A stretch of DNA of 27,684 nucleotides from a virus, in IMG/VR virus record IMGVR_UViG_3300013087_000003, positions 1 through 27,684 of that record; one strand, 5' to 3'. The notes under the pieces were generated by a model. The model did not search any database and had not been told where the DNA came from. It worked only from the letters and a program-made list of their open reading frames with translations. Of the stretch, positions 23,589 to 27,684 are shown piece by piece; position 1 is the stretch's first letter; the number at the start of each line of letters is the position of its first letter. Made by a program: the position numbers and the translations under genes.

Positions 23589-23612
23589 AAAAAAAGGGGC
23601 AGAGGTTGCCCC
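23589..23612 (-). terminator. Intrinsic terminator, minus strand
   Basis: On the minus strand a 6-bp stem GGGGCA/TGCCCC (23607-23612 with 23596-23601, loop 23602-23606) is followed directly by seven T (plus-strand A at 23589-23595). It lies downstream of the leftward 88-residue gene and would keep its transcript from running into the terminase leader. Confidence 0.8.
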
Positions 23613-23646
23613 CTGCCCCAGTAAAAACACGCTCAAATTTGACAAA

Positions 23647-23675
23647 ACCGCCCCGCATGTGGTATGCGGAGCGGT
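23647..23675 (-). terminator. Second terminator-like hairpin, minus strand
   Basis: Arms ACCGC-C-CCGCAT (23647-23658) and ATGCGG-A-GCGGT (23664-23675) pair over 11 positions with one C/A mismatch around a 5-base loop. On the minus strand the stem ends in GCGGTTTTGTC, a short T-run. It is located 38 bases after the stop of the 88-residue gene, ahead of the stronger terminator. Confidence 0.6.
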
Positions 23676-23713
23676 AGTGTTTGCTGACTATCTATAGGCG
23701 CGCCCGCGTATCT

Positions 23714-23980
23714 CTACGCGTTGACCCGCTTGATGACTACGCGGAGGGAATTGAGCACGATTGACAACTCGCGCACACCGCGATTTTCGACTACGTCGAA
23801 CACGATTCCGACATGCTTACCGACTGCCACGATATCGCCATGCCATGCGTCTACTAGACGCGTCAACTCGAAATCGGGAACGTGCTCTAACGTCGGCACG
23901 TTGTAAAACTCTTTCACTGCCCTGACCTCTTCGCGTAGGTTCACGAGTAGGTCATCCTTCGTCCATGCTGTGCCTTCCAT
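23714..23980 (-). CDS. Lone leftward 88-residue protein, unknown function, possible regulator
   Basis: 88 residues (MEGTAWTKDDLLVNLREEVR, then HVPDFELTRLVDAWHGDIVA, KHVGIVFDVVENRGVREL and 'RVVIKRVNA'). It starts at an ATG with AAGGAG 8 bases upstream. Helical first half, beta-rich second half, no cysteine. It is the only leftward gene right of the terminase and has its own promoter-like sequence (24031-24060), an inverted repeat just downstream of it, and tandem terminators behind it. An independent unit between early and late blocks would suit a switch regulator or immunity-type protein, but no DNA-binding motif is evident and I do not recognise a family. Confidence 0.7.
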   Translation of the reverse strand: MEGTAWTKDDLLVNLREEVRAVKEFYNVPTLEHVPDFELTRLVDAWHGDIVAVGKHVGIVFDVVENRGVRELSIVLNSLRVVIKRVNA

Positions 23981-24002
23981 GCTGTTGCTCCTTGTTCAAT
24001 CA

Positions 24003-24019
24003 CTGAACCCAGCGTTCAG
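24003..24019. promoter_or_regulatory. Operator-like inverted repeat
   Basis: CTGAAC at 24003-24008 and GTTCAG at 24014-24019 form a perfect 6-bp inverted repeat with a 5-base spacer. It begins about 11 bases downstream of the -10 box of the leftward promoter, between the transcription start and the ribosome binding site. A repressor site or a short leader hairpin are both possible. Confidence 0.55.
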
Positions 24020-24030
24020 CGATAGGGAGC

Positions 24031-24060
24031 ATTATCTCACGACCATGCCCCTCATGTCAA
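24031..24060 (-). promoter_or_regulatory. Sigma70-like promoter for the 88-residue gene
   Basis: On the minus strand a perfect -35 TTGACA (24055-24060) is separated by 18 bases from the -10 GATAAT (24031-24036, five of six matching TATAAT). Transcription would start near 24024 and reach the ATG at 23980 after about 45 bases. This is the best-formed promoter in the window. Confidence 0.75.
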
Positions 24061-24114
24061 TTCCAGCCGTCTGACTGAGCGTAAATGCGGCGTGTCTAAC
24101 GTAACCCATCACAT

Positions 24115-24154
24115 CATGACACATCACACCCGATACGCCCCAGACATGACACAT
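24115..24154. repeat. Direct repeats CATGACACAT spaced 30 bp
   Basis: Exact copies at 24115-24124 and 24145-24154. The 30-bp period is close to three helical turns, so bound proteins would face the same side. They sit midway between the divergent transcription units, where a repressor or activator would work. Confidence 0.6.
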
Positions 24155-24156
24155 GA

Positions 24157-24166
24157 AATACGTATT
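24157..24166. promoter_or_regulatory. Palindrome AATACGTATT
   Basis: A perfect 10-bp palindrome 3 bases after the second direct repeat and 15 bases before the TTGACA of the rightward unit. It is a possible half of an operator, but a palindrome of this length also occurs by chance. Confidence 0.35.
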
Positions 24167-24180
24167 ACGCATATGGGTAA

Positions 24181-24204
24181 TTGACAGCTCGCGCATGTTC
24201 TTTT
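24181..24204 (+). promoter_or_regulatory. Candidate early rightward promoter, first copy
   Basis: A perfect TTGACA at 24181-24186 is followed after 4 bases by GCGCATGTTCTTTT. The same 14-base element with one change follows a TTGGCT upstream of the gene product 88 homologue. No good TATAAT is present at 16-18 bases, so this may be a phage-specific or activator-dependent promoter rather than a plain sigma70 one. Confidence 0.45.
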
Positions 24205-24212
24205 CATTGAAT

Positions 24213-24281
24213 AGCAAATCGAAGATTTGCTTAGATAAATGTCGCCAATCGGAAACACCGAGACGGCAGAAAGGAAGCACC
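24213..24281 (+). promoter_or_regulatory. Structured start-associated leader A
   Basis: Hairpin with 8-bp arms AGCAAATC (24213-24220) and GATTTGCT (24224-24231), triloop GAA. Then a small TCGG/CCGA stem and a conserved CGGCAGAAAGGAA ribosome binding block, with the ATG 50 bases after the hairpin. Closely matches leader B; the stem differs from it by a compensated A-T to C-G pair. Confidence 0.7.
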
Positions 24282-24446
24282 ATGCCAAAAGGAATCACCA
24301 ATCCCCAACGCAAGAACGGCAAGGCTTGGAAGAAGAAGCCAAAAGTCCAACGCAAGACAGGCAAGACAATCGGAGGCTACTCGCTACTCAAACTCGTAAA
24401 GCGAGCAGACAAACGCGCACCATTCACAGGTAACGCAATCAGATAG
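24282..24446 (+). CDS. Small very basic protein, first rightward gene
   Basis: 54 residues from the ATG at 24282 (MPKGITNPQRKNGKAWKKKP, then KVQRKTGKTIGGYSLLKLVK). Longer in-frame starts upstream would run through leader A and are rejected; AAGGAAG precedes the chosen ATG. Nearly every third residue is Lys or Arg in the first 35, followed by a short amphipathic stretch. The composition suggests RNA or DNA binding. It opens the rightward cluster, and its stop codon TAG lies at the foot of the next leader hairpin, so the end of this gene and leader B are physically joined. No recognised domain. Confidence 0.7.
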   Translation: MPKGITNPQRKNGKAWKKKPKVQRKTGKTIGGYSLLKLVKRADKRAPFTGNAIR

Positions 24447-24512
24447 CACATCGAAGATGTGCTTAAAAGATAGACCGCTAGTCGGAGATACCGACGGCAG
24501 AAGGGAAACACC
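24445..24512 (+). promoter_or_regulatory. Structured start-associated leader B
   Basis: Hairpin with 8-bp arms AGCACATC (24445-24452) and GATGTGCT (24456-24463), triloop GAA. Then a GTCGG/CCGAC stem (5-base loop) and the block CGGCAGAAGGGAAACACC directly before the ATG at 24513. Spacing from hairpin to ATG is 49 bases, against 50 in leader A. Confidence 0.7.
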
Positions 24513-24761
24513 ATGAGAAAAGTAGCAACCCAAACCCTCAGCGCCACAGTCAAGAACGGCGTTGTTCATGTAAGCAAGGCGGATGACAAGCGAGTATTCG
24601 CGAAAGTCCGTATCACCACCAACACCGCCAAATCTTCAAAGAAGATTCAGGCAATCCTTGACTCGTTCAAGGCATACCCCAACTTCGTAACACTCTTAGG
24701 CGAGATTCAGAAAGTCGAGCCAAAGGCTTACCTCACACTTAAGGGAGGCGTATCAGCATGA
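24513..24761 (+). CDS. Small hypothetical early protein
   Basis: 82 residues (MRKVATQTLSATVKNGVVHV, then VFAKVRITTNTAKSSKKIQA and a helix 'ILDSFKAYPNFVTLLGEIQK'). Alternating beta strands in the first half and helix in the second, moderately basic. It has the strong leader B and ribosome binding site GAAGGGAA, and its stop overlaps the next start (ATGA). There is no recognised domain, but the coupling and leader support a real and well-expressed early gene. Confidence 0.75.
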   Translation: MRKVATQTLSATVKNGVVHVSKADDKRVFAKVRITTNTAKSSKKIQAILDSFKAYPNFVTLLGEIQKVEPKAYLTLKGGVSA

Positions 24762-24952
24762 GTGAGGACACCACACTCTCCATCATAATGCTTTGCCTAT
24801 TGGCAATGACATTCATAACTGGAGCCCTTATGGGCTCATTACGTCGCGACACCGAGTGGCGCAGGTTCTTAGCAGAACAGAGTTCTGCTGATGATACTCA
24901 TTGGGACACGACAATTCGTGAAACCGAGTCGAAATCCATATGGAACGACTAG
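24758..24952 (+). CDS. Small membrane protein
   Basis: 64 residues. One hydrophobic segment at about 6-28 (LSIIMLCLLAMTFITGALMG) with acidic residues before it and SLRRD after it, so the positive-inside rule places the C-terminal part, with its many acidic and Trp residues, in the cytoplasm. Start overlaps the preceding stop (ATGA) after GGGAGG. An early membrane protein could act in superinfection exclusion or host takeover, but this is only a suggestion from topology and position. It overlaps the tiny following gene by 13 bases. Confidence 0.7.
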   Translation: MSEDTTLSIIMLCLLAMTFITGALMGSLRRDTEWRRFLAEQSSADDTHWDTTIRETESKSIWND

Positions 24953-25026
24953 ACCAAGCAACGACAGAGGCAGTCATCACCTGCGGTGACTGCCTGCGTC
25001 CCGAATGTAAAGGATGTGAATACTGA
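24940..25026 (+). CDS. Tiny 28-residue cysteine-rich protein
   Basis: Codons from the ATG at 24940 give MERLDQATTEAVITCGDCLR PECKGCEY and a TGA at 25024-25026. The four cysteines are spaced C-x2-C-x4-C-x2-C, enough to hold one zinc ion in a minimal knuckle. It starts inside the end of the membrane-protein gene and its stop overlaps the next ATG by one base (TGATG), as its neighbours do. The ribosome binding site is weak, so coupling would be needed. Being real is supported by the junctions and the cysteine pattern; the role is unknown. Confidence 0.55.
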   Translation: MERLDQATTEAVITCGDCLRPECKGCEY

Positions 25027-25178
25027 TGATGGGTTATACAACCGACGACATTGACAAGTTCCAAGGAACTTTAATGAATGTCTACGCCAGTGGCGTATGT
25101 AATAGCAAGCAAGCCGAAGTCCTAAAAGAAATCAAAGATTTCTTTGATGGGCTACTAGTGGAAGGAAGAATCCAATGA
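25026..25178 (+). CDS. Small 50-residue early protein
   Basis: 50 residues (MMGYTTDDIDKFQGTLMNVY, then ASGVCNSKQAEVLKEIKDFF and DGLLVEGRIQ). Two ATG codons in a row at 25026 and 25029 offer alternative starts; GGATGTGAA lies upstream. Its TGA overlaps the start of the following gene by four bases (ATGA). It looks helical and mildly acidic. No recognised family, though the compact overlaps on both sides argue for a gene. Confidence 0.6.
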   Translation: MMGYTTDDIDKFQGTLMNVYASGVCNSKQAEVLKEIKDFFDGLLVEGRIQ

Positions 25179-25474
25179 GCAATTTTGACGCAAATGATTT
25201 CGCACATGACTGGCTATTGGTCATTGAAAATGACCATGAGTCATGGACACGTCTCGTAGATGATGTCAAGTCTATGGACTGTGACCGAATCGCAGTGACC
25301 ACGTATCTCCGCGAAGAGTGGGATGTGCTGGTCGACCAAATGGCAAGCGCTGTCGAAGACAAGGTGTCAGATGTAGGCGCTTTACTGCTACGCCAGATGT
25401 TATTAACTGGCGACTATCCATTCCATCTCATTGCTAATCATGTGATTAGCAATATCAAAGAAACGGAGGTATAA
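25175..25474 (+). CDS. Hypothetical early protein, 99 residues
   Basis: Acidic, helical protein (MSNFDANDFAHDWLLVIEND, then LVDDVKSMDCDRIAVTTYLR and LLLRQMLLTGDYPFHLIANH). The start overlaps the preceding stop, and GGAAGGAAGAA provides a ribosome binding site. It ends two bases before the next gene. 'REEWDVLVDQMASAVED' looks like an amphipathic helix. I recognise no domain; it is one of the string of small genes typical of early regions in actinophages. Confidence 0.7.
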   Translation: MSNFDANDFAHDWLLVIENDHESWTRLVDDVKSMDCDRIAVTTYLREEWDVLVDQMASAVEDKVSDVGALLLRQMLLTGDYPFHLIANHVISNIKETEV

Positions 25475-25476
25475 AC

Positions 25477-25823
25477 ATGGGAGCAAGGGTGAATTTCGTG
25501 TTCACACAGTTTGAGAACTCACCAAAGGTGGTGCTGTATTCACACTGGGGCGAGACCACATGGGAGTATGACCTGGCTTGTGCTCTGTCTGTAGCAGAGC
25601 CACGTTGGGACGACCCTACTTATGGAACTCGTATCGTCATCTCCAATTTAATTGGAGAACATGGAAGTCAGAGACTGGCTTCGGTATCTACGCAACCACA
25701 GACATGACAGATGCCTGGGACTTGTGCGTAGAGATTGACTTTGTCAATAAGACTGTTGACAGAGTTCCTTTTAATACATTCACAAAATATCAAATAGCGA
25801 AAGGAGAATACCAAAATGCCTAA
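25477..25823 (+). pseudogene. Actinophage 'MGARVNFVF' family gene broken by a one-base frameshift
   Basis: From 25477 the frame gives MGARVNFVFTQFENSPKVVL YSHWGETTWEYDLACALSVA and reads well to IGEHG, then loses sense (SQRLASVSTQPQT) and stops at 25707. In the -1 frame the text resumes exactly there as WKSETGFGIYATTDMTDAWD and continues to a stop at 25823, which overlaps the next ATG by 8 bases as its neighbours do. Homologues that I remember read IGEHW.SETGFGIYA, so one base, most simply a T in CATTGG, is missing near 25662. Intact length would be about 115 residues. Function is unknown. Either a real mutation or an assembly error; no canonical slippery heptamer is present. Confidence 0.8.
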
Positions 25824-26034
25824 GTATCTCGTATGGCAAAAGCGCGAGTTCATGTTCTACCAGGAGGTAGAAGCACCAAGCAAGAAGCAAGCAGTCGAGC
25901 TCGCGCTAGAGCAAGGTGACTGGGAACAAGACCAGAACTATGCCGAAATGTTCTACGAAGTAGAACCAATACCAAATGAACTACAACCTGAGGTCGATGA
26001 CCTCATCAAATCAAAGGAGGAAAGCAATGCCTAA
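25816..26034 (+). CDS. Small acidic early protein
   Basis: 72 residues (MPKYLVWQKREFMFYQEVEA, then PSKKQAVELALEQGDWEQDQ and an acidic tail). The pattern of a short strand, 'EVEAPSKKQAVELA' and helix resembles small DpnD/PcfM-like proteins in which a strand-helix unit ends in conserved Ala positions, but the match is loose. The ATG overlaps the previous stop (ATGCCTAA) with AAGGAGA upstream, and its own stop overlaps the next gene in the same way. Function unknown. Confidence 0.7.
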   Translation: MPKYLVWQKREFMFYQEVEAPSKKQAVELALEQGDWEQDQNYAEMFYEVEPIPNELQPEVDDLIKSKEESNA

Positions 26035-26608
26035 TTGGGTAATGAACACGCTGTCTATCACTGGCACACCAGAGGTGATAGCACAGATGAAGGCGCAGTT
26101 ATCTGCGCCATACGAAGTCAGTCACTACGACTGGCGTAGTGAAGAGATGGAAATTGTAAAGGTTGAACAACCTTTTAGTTTCTGGAACATCATCAAGCCA
26201 ACAGACTTAGAGGCTTACTATGATGCGAAGGACAAGCCACAAACAGGAGCAGACCACTGGTATTCCTGGAACATCCGCAACTGGGGGACTAAGTGGGATG
26301 TCCGCGAAGTCCAAGCCAGCGAGTCACCCGAATCTTTAGGATTCGGATTCGATACCGCATGGGCTCCGCCAACCGAGGCAATCGACAAACTTGCTGAGCA
26401 ATACCCAACCGCATCCATCGAGCTCGCATATACGGAAGAGCAAGGATGGGGTGGGGCTATTGAATGGGAAGATGGAACTGGTTGCGAAACCGATTCATAT
26501 GAATATAAATGCTGGAACTGCGACGAGAAGTTTCAGTCATACGAAGAGGCAGAGTTCGACGAAGAGTCGGGCGAACATCTATGTAAGGAGGAAACACATG
26601 GGAAGTAA
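26027..26608 (+). CDS. YubB/DUF1281-like protein with C-terminal zinc ribbon-like part
   Basis: 193 residues from the ATG at 26027, which has AAAGGAGG 7 bases upstream and gives the family start MPNWVMNTLSITG. An in-frame start at 25976 lies inside the previous gene and is rejected. Family hallmarks: FWNIIKPTD (52-60), WNIRNWGTKWDV (81-92), FGFDTAWAPP (106-115), and a final strand pair around 131-147. This is a ferredoxin-like fold known from plasmids and phages (YubB/DUF1281), with no proven activity. Unusual is the added tail (about 153-193) with C162-x2-C165 and further cysteines C153 and C186, possibly a zinc site. Overlaps both neighbours. Confidence 0.85.
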   Translation: MPNWVMNTLSITGTPEVIAQMKAQLSAPYEVSHYDWRSEEMEIVKVEQPFSFWNIIKPTDLEAYYDAKDKPQTGADHWYSWNIRNWGTKWDVREVQASESPESLGFGFDTAWAPPTEAIDKLAEQYPTASIELAYTEEQGWGGAIEWEDGTGCETDSYEYKCWNCDEKFQSYEEAEFDEESGEHLCKEETHGK

Positions 26609-26855
26609 CACATCGAAAGACCTAGCAGAGAATGTCATTGACATTCGCACATCAATCGCAATCCAGTTGCGAGGTAATCATTATCCGCCAGTCCCATTGT
26701 CCATGGTCGAGCCATGTATAGAAGCCATCTATGCCTGCTCGGACGAGGACTACGACAAACAGATAACACTCCCAGAGGGAGTGACATGGAAAGGCAAGAC
26801 GACTGCGCCAGCATGGGCGATAGTCGAAGGACATCACCTAGAGCCTTGGCTGTAG
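26598..26855 (+). CDS. Conserved 85-residue actinophage protein
   Basis: 85 residues from the ATG at 26598 (MGSNTSKDLAENVIDIRTSI, then NHYPPVPLSMVEPCIEAIYA and ITLPEGVTWKGKTTAPAWAI). 'YPPVPLSMVEPCIEAI' and 'LPEGVTWKGKTTAPAWAIVEGHHLEPWL' match a small family widespread in actinobacteriophages. Its function is unknown. The ATG overlaps the YubB-like stop by 11 bases with AAGGAGG upstream. A longer in-frame start (26391) would overlap most of the preceding gene. Its TAG lies at the start of the promoter-like element for the next gene. Confidence 0.8.
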   Translation: MGSNTSKDLAENVIDIRTSIAIQLRGNHYPPVPLSMVEPCIEAIYACSDEDYDKQITLPEGVTWKGKTTAPAWAIVEGHHLEPWL

Positions 26856-26927
26856 CGCGTGTTCTTTTAGCACATCTTTAGATGTGCTGATAAATAGCAA
26901 CGGCAAAACTCAACGAAAGGAGCAGTC
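26846..26927 (+). promoter_or_regulatory. Candidate promoter and structured leader C of the gene product 88 homologue
   Basis: TTGGCT (26846-26851), 3 bases, then GCGCGTGTTCTTTT (26855-26868), the same 14-base element as at 24191 with one change. It is followed directly by a hairpin AGCACATC (26869-26876), loop TTTA, GATGTGCT (26881-26888). ACGGCAAAA and AAAGGAG precede the ATG at 26928, 39 bases after the hairpin. Arms are identical to leader B. Confidence 0.6.
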
Positions 26928-27635
26928 ATGCCGAAACTCAAGCGGTCACATGACCGCAAGGTAACCAACCTAGCAACGCCGAATGGCAAGCGGTCAGCAA
27001 TCGCTAACACATTCGGTCTGCCTAGTGGCAAGCAATACTCATGCCCCTATGCCACCAGTATCTGCGAAAAGATTTGCTACGCAGGGAAACTGGAGAAGAT
27101 GTATACCTCGGTTCGTGAAGTGTTACTTCACAACTGGAATGCCCTACGTGATGCCGATAGGTATGACATGTGGGCAATGCTCGACACCATGATTCTGGAT
27201 TTCAAATCAGAATGCGACACCAAAGGTGTCGAGAAACTATTCCGTATCCATTGGGATGGCGACTTCTTCAACGACCAATACACATGGGCGTGGAAGGTAG
27301 TCATCGAGAACCATCCCGACATACAGTTCTGGGTGTACACACGTAACCCAGACGCAGCTCGTGCGTTACGAGATATTCCCAATCTCTCGCTGTATTACTC
27401 TGCAGATGCAGAGAACTGGGAGTTCGCACCGCAAGGTGTGAAGATTGCCTACCTCGCTGACACTTTCAGTGATGGTAAGCGAATCATACTAGCAATGACA
27501 GGTAAAGCGGGAGCCTCATGTCCCGAACAACTCAAGCGCATCCCACTCATCTCCGAAAAGGGTGGAGCCTGTGCGGTATGCCGTCTCTGTGTAGATGGTA
27601 AGTCCGACATTCGATTCAGTATCACCAAACGATAG
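26928..27635 (+). CDS. Gene product 88 family protein, possible Fe-S enzyme
   Basis: 235 residues. It opens MPKLKRSHDRKVTNLATPNG and has eight cysteines: C39-x6-C46-x3-C50 (in CPYATSICEKICYAGK), C96, C198 and C215-x2-C218-x2-C221. The core FRIHWDGDFFNDQYTWAW, then IQFWVYTRNPDAARALRDI, is the diagnostic region of the mycobacteriophage gene product 88 family (Pfam GP88). Arrangement of a CYA-ending cysteine motif, 'D-F' strand and '(Y/T)TRNP' resembles the DUF5131 (Gp37/Gp68) radical-SAM-like phage proteins. Fe-S binding is inferred; the activity is unknown. Own leader C and ribosome binding site AAAGGAG. Family confident, chemistry speculative. Confidence 0.85.
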   Translation: MPKLKRSHDRKVTNLATPNGKRSAIANTFGLPSGKQYSCPYATSICEKICYAGKLEKMYTSVREVLLHNWNALRDADRYDMWAMLDTMILDFKSECDTKGVEKLFRIHWDGDFFNDQYTWAWKVVIENHPDIQFWVYTRNPDAARALRDIPNLSLYYSADAENWEFAPQGVKIAYLADTFSDGKRIILAMTGKAGASCPEQLKRIPLISEKGGACAVCRLCVDGKSDIRFSITKR

Positions 27636-27645
27636 GAGCAAACAT

Positions 27646-27684
27646 ATGGAAACAGAAACAGTAACAGGAACAGAGTCACCCAAA
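27646..27684 (+). CDS. Start of next gene, cut by the right edge
   Basis: ATG at 27646 with AGGAG 9 bases upstream gives METETVTGTESPK and continues open to the end of the window. It follows the gene product 88 stop by 10 bases. Too little is present for any assignment. Confidence 0.5.
   Translation, partial: METETVTGTESPK

Larger units (their letters stand above)
23290..23713. other. Non-coding control region between terminase and the 88-residue gene
   Basis: About 420 bases without a credible gene. Contents from left to right: SD and four hairpins in the terminase leader (23304-23409), a TATATAAG box at 23414-23421 on the minus strand, A/T-rich stretch, a G-run tract (23530-23550), an intrinsic terminator (23589-23612) and a second terminator-like hairpin (23647-23675). 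The TATATAAG box has a TTGAAA 21 bases upstream on the minus strand, a spacing longer than usual for sigma70, so the terminase promoter is only tentative. Confidence 0.75.
24061..24281. other. Non-coding divergent control region
   Basis: Between the leftward promoter and the first rightward gene. Contains two exact CATGACACAT direct repeats, a 10-bp palindrome (24157-24166), a -35-like TTGACA (24181-24186), the 14-base element (24191-24204) and the first leader hairpin (24213-24231). An open frame on the minus strand covers it but crosses all these elements and is not considered a gene. Confidence 0.6.

Noticed and set aside
24032-24364. 110-residue minus-strand open frame in the divergent region
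   Set aside because: Crosses the leftward promoter, repeats, leader hairpin A and the first rightward gene; no ribosome binding site.
25650-25670. Programmed -1 frameshift at the broken gene
   Set aside because: No X-XXY-YYZ slippery heptamer in the zero frame and no clear downstream pseudoknot were seen; a lost base explains it more simply.

Overview
The window looks like part of a tailed double-stranded DNA phage genome (Caudoviricetes), most likely short-tailed (podovirus-like). It has a terminase large subunit, a portal, a scaffold and an N4-gp56-type major capsid protein, but no recognisable tape measure, tail-tube or baseplate genes. Several small right-arm proteins (gene product 88 family, YubB/DUF1281-like protein, an 85-residue protein, a frameshifted 'MGARVNFVF' protein) and the CCHC-containing 84-residue protein resemble families I know from actinobacteriophages. 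Other genes (the 129-residue 'MAHFAQL' protein and the 93-residue lysine-rich protein) resemble families common in aquatic cyanophages and pelagiphages. An aquatic actinobacterial host of moderate GC content is my inference, not something the sequence proves.

Layout. Everything from 1 to 23289 is one leftward (minus-strand) late module. Read in transcription order it is: terminase (23289-21400), portal (21397-19640), a 49-residue basic protein, a lysine-rich LysM protein, two small proteins, a 1639-residue giant protein, three further proteins of 255, 454 and 556 residues, scaffold (8580-8131), major capsid protein (8098-7124), a perfect 12-bp hairpin, five small proteins, a 299-residue connector/adaptor candidate, a repeat-rich tail fibre, a 104-residue protein, a second fibre (FN3 plus glycine-rich), two small proteins with holin-like features and a protein cut by the window edge. 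Many junctions are stop-start overlaps, so translational coupling is likely.

Region 23290-24281 is the control region. It holds a cluster of hairpins ahead of the terminase, a G-run tract, two terminator-like hairpins, a lone leftward 88-residue gene with its own good sigma70-like promoter and an operator-like inverted repeat, direct repeats spaced 30 bp, and the start of the rightward transcripts.

From 24282 to the right edge there is a rightward cluster of small, overlapping, presumably early genes. Three start sites there are preceded by a related hairpin leader, and the stem shows a compensatory base-pair change. One gene (25477-25823) is broken by a single-base frameshift. The gene product 88 homologue (26928-27635) has eight cysteines and parts that resemble radical-SAM-like phage proteins.

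The terminase and portal would package DNA into a shell built by the scaffold and capsid protein. The 11-kb block between portal and scaffold probably encodes internal or ejection proteins, and the fibres recognise the host. No endolysin, integrase, polymerase, tRNA or CRISPR array was recognised in the window.
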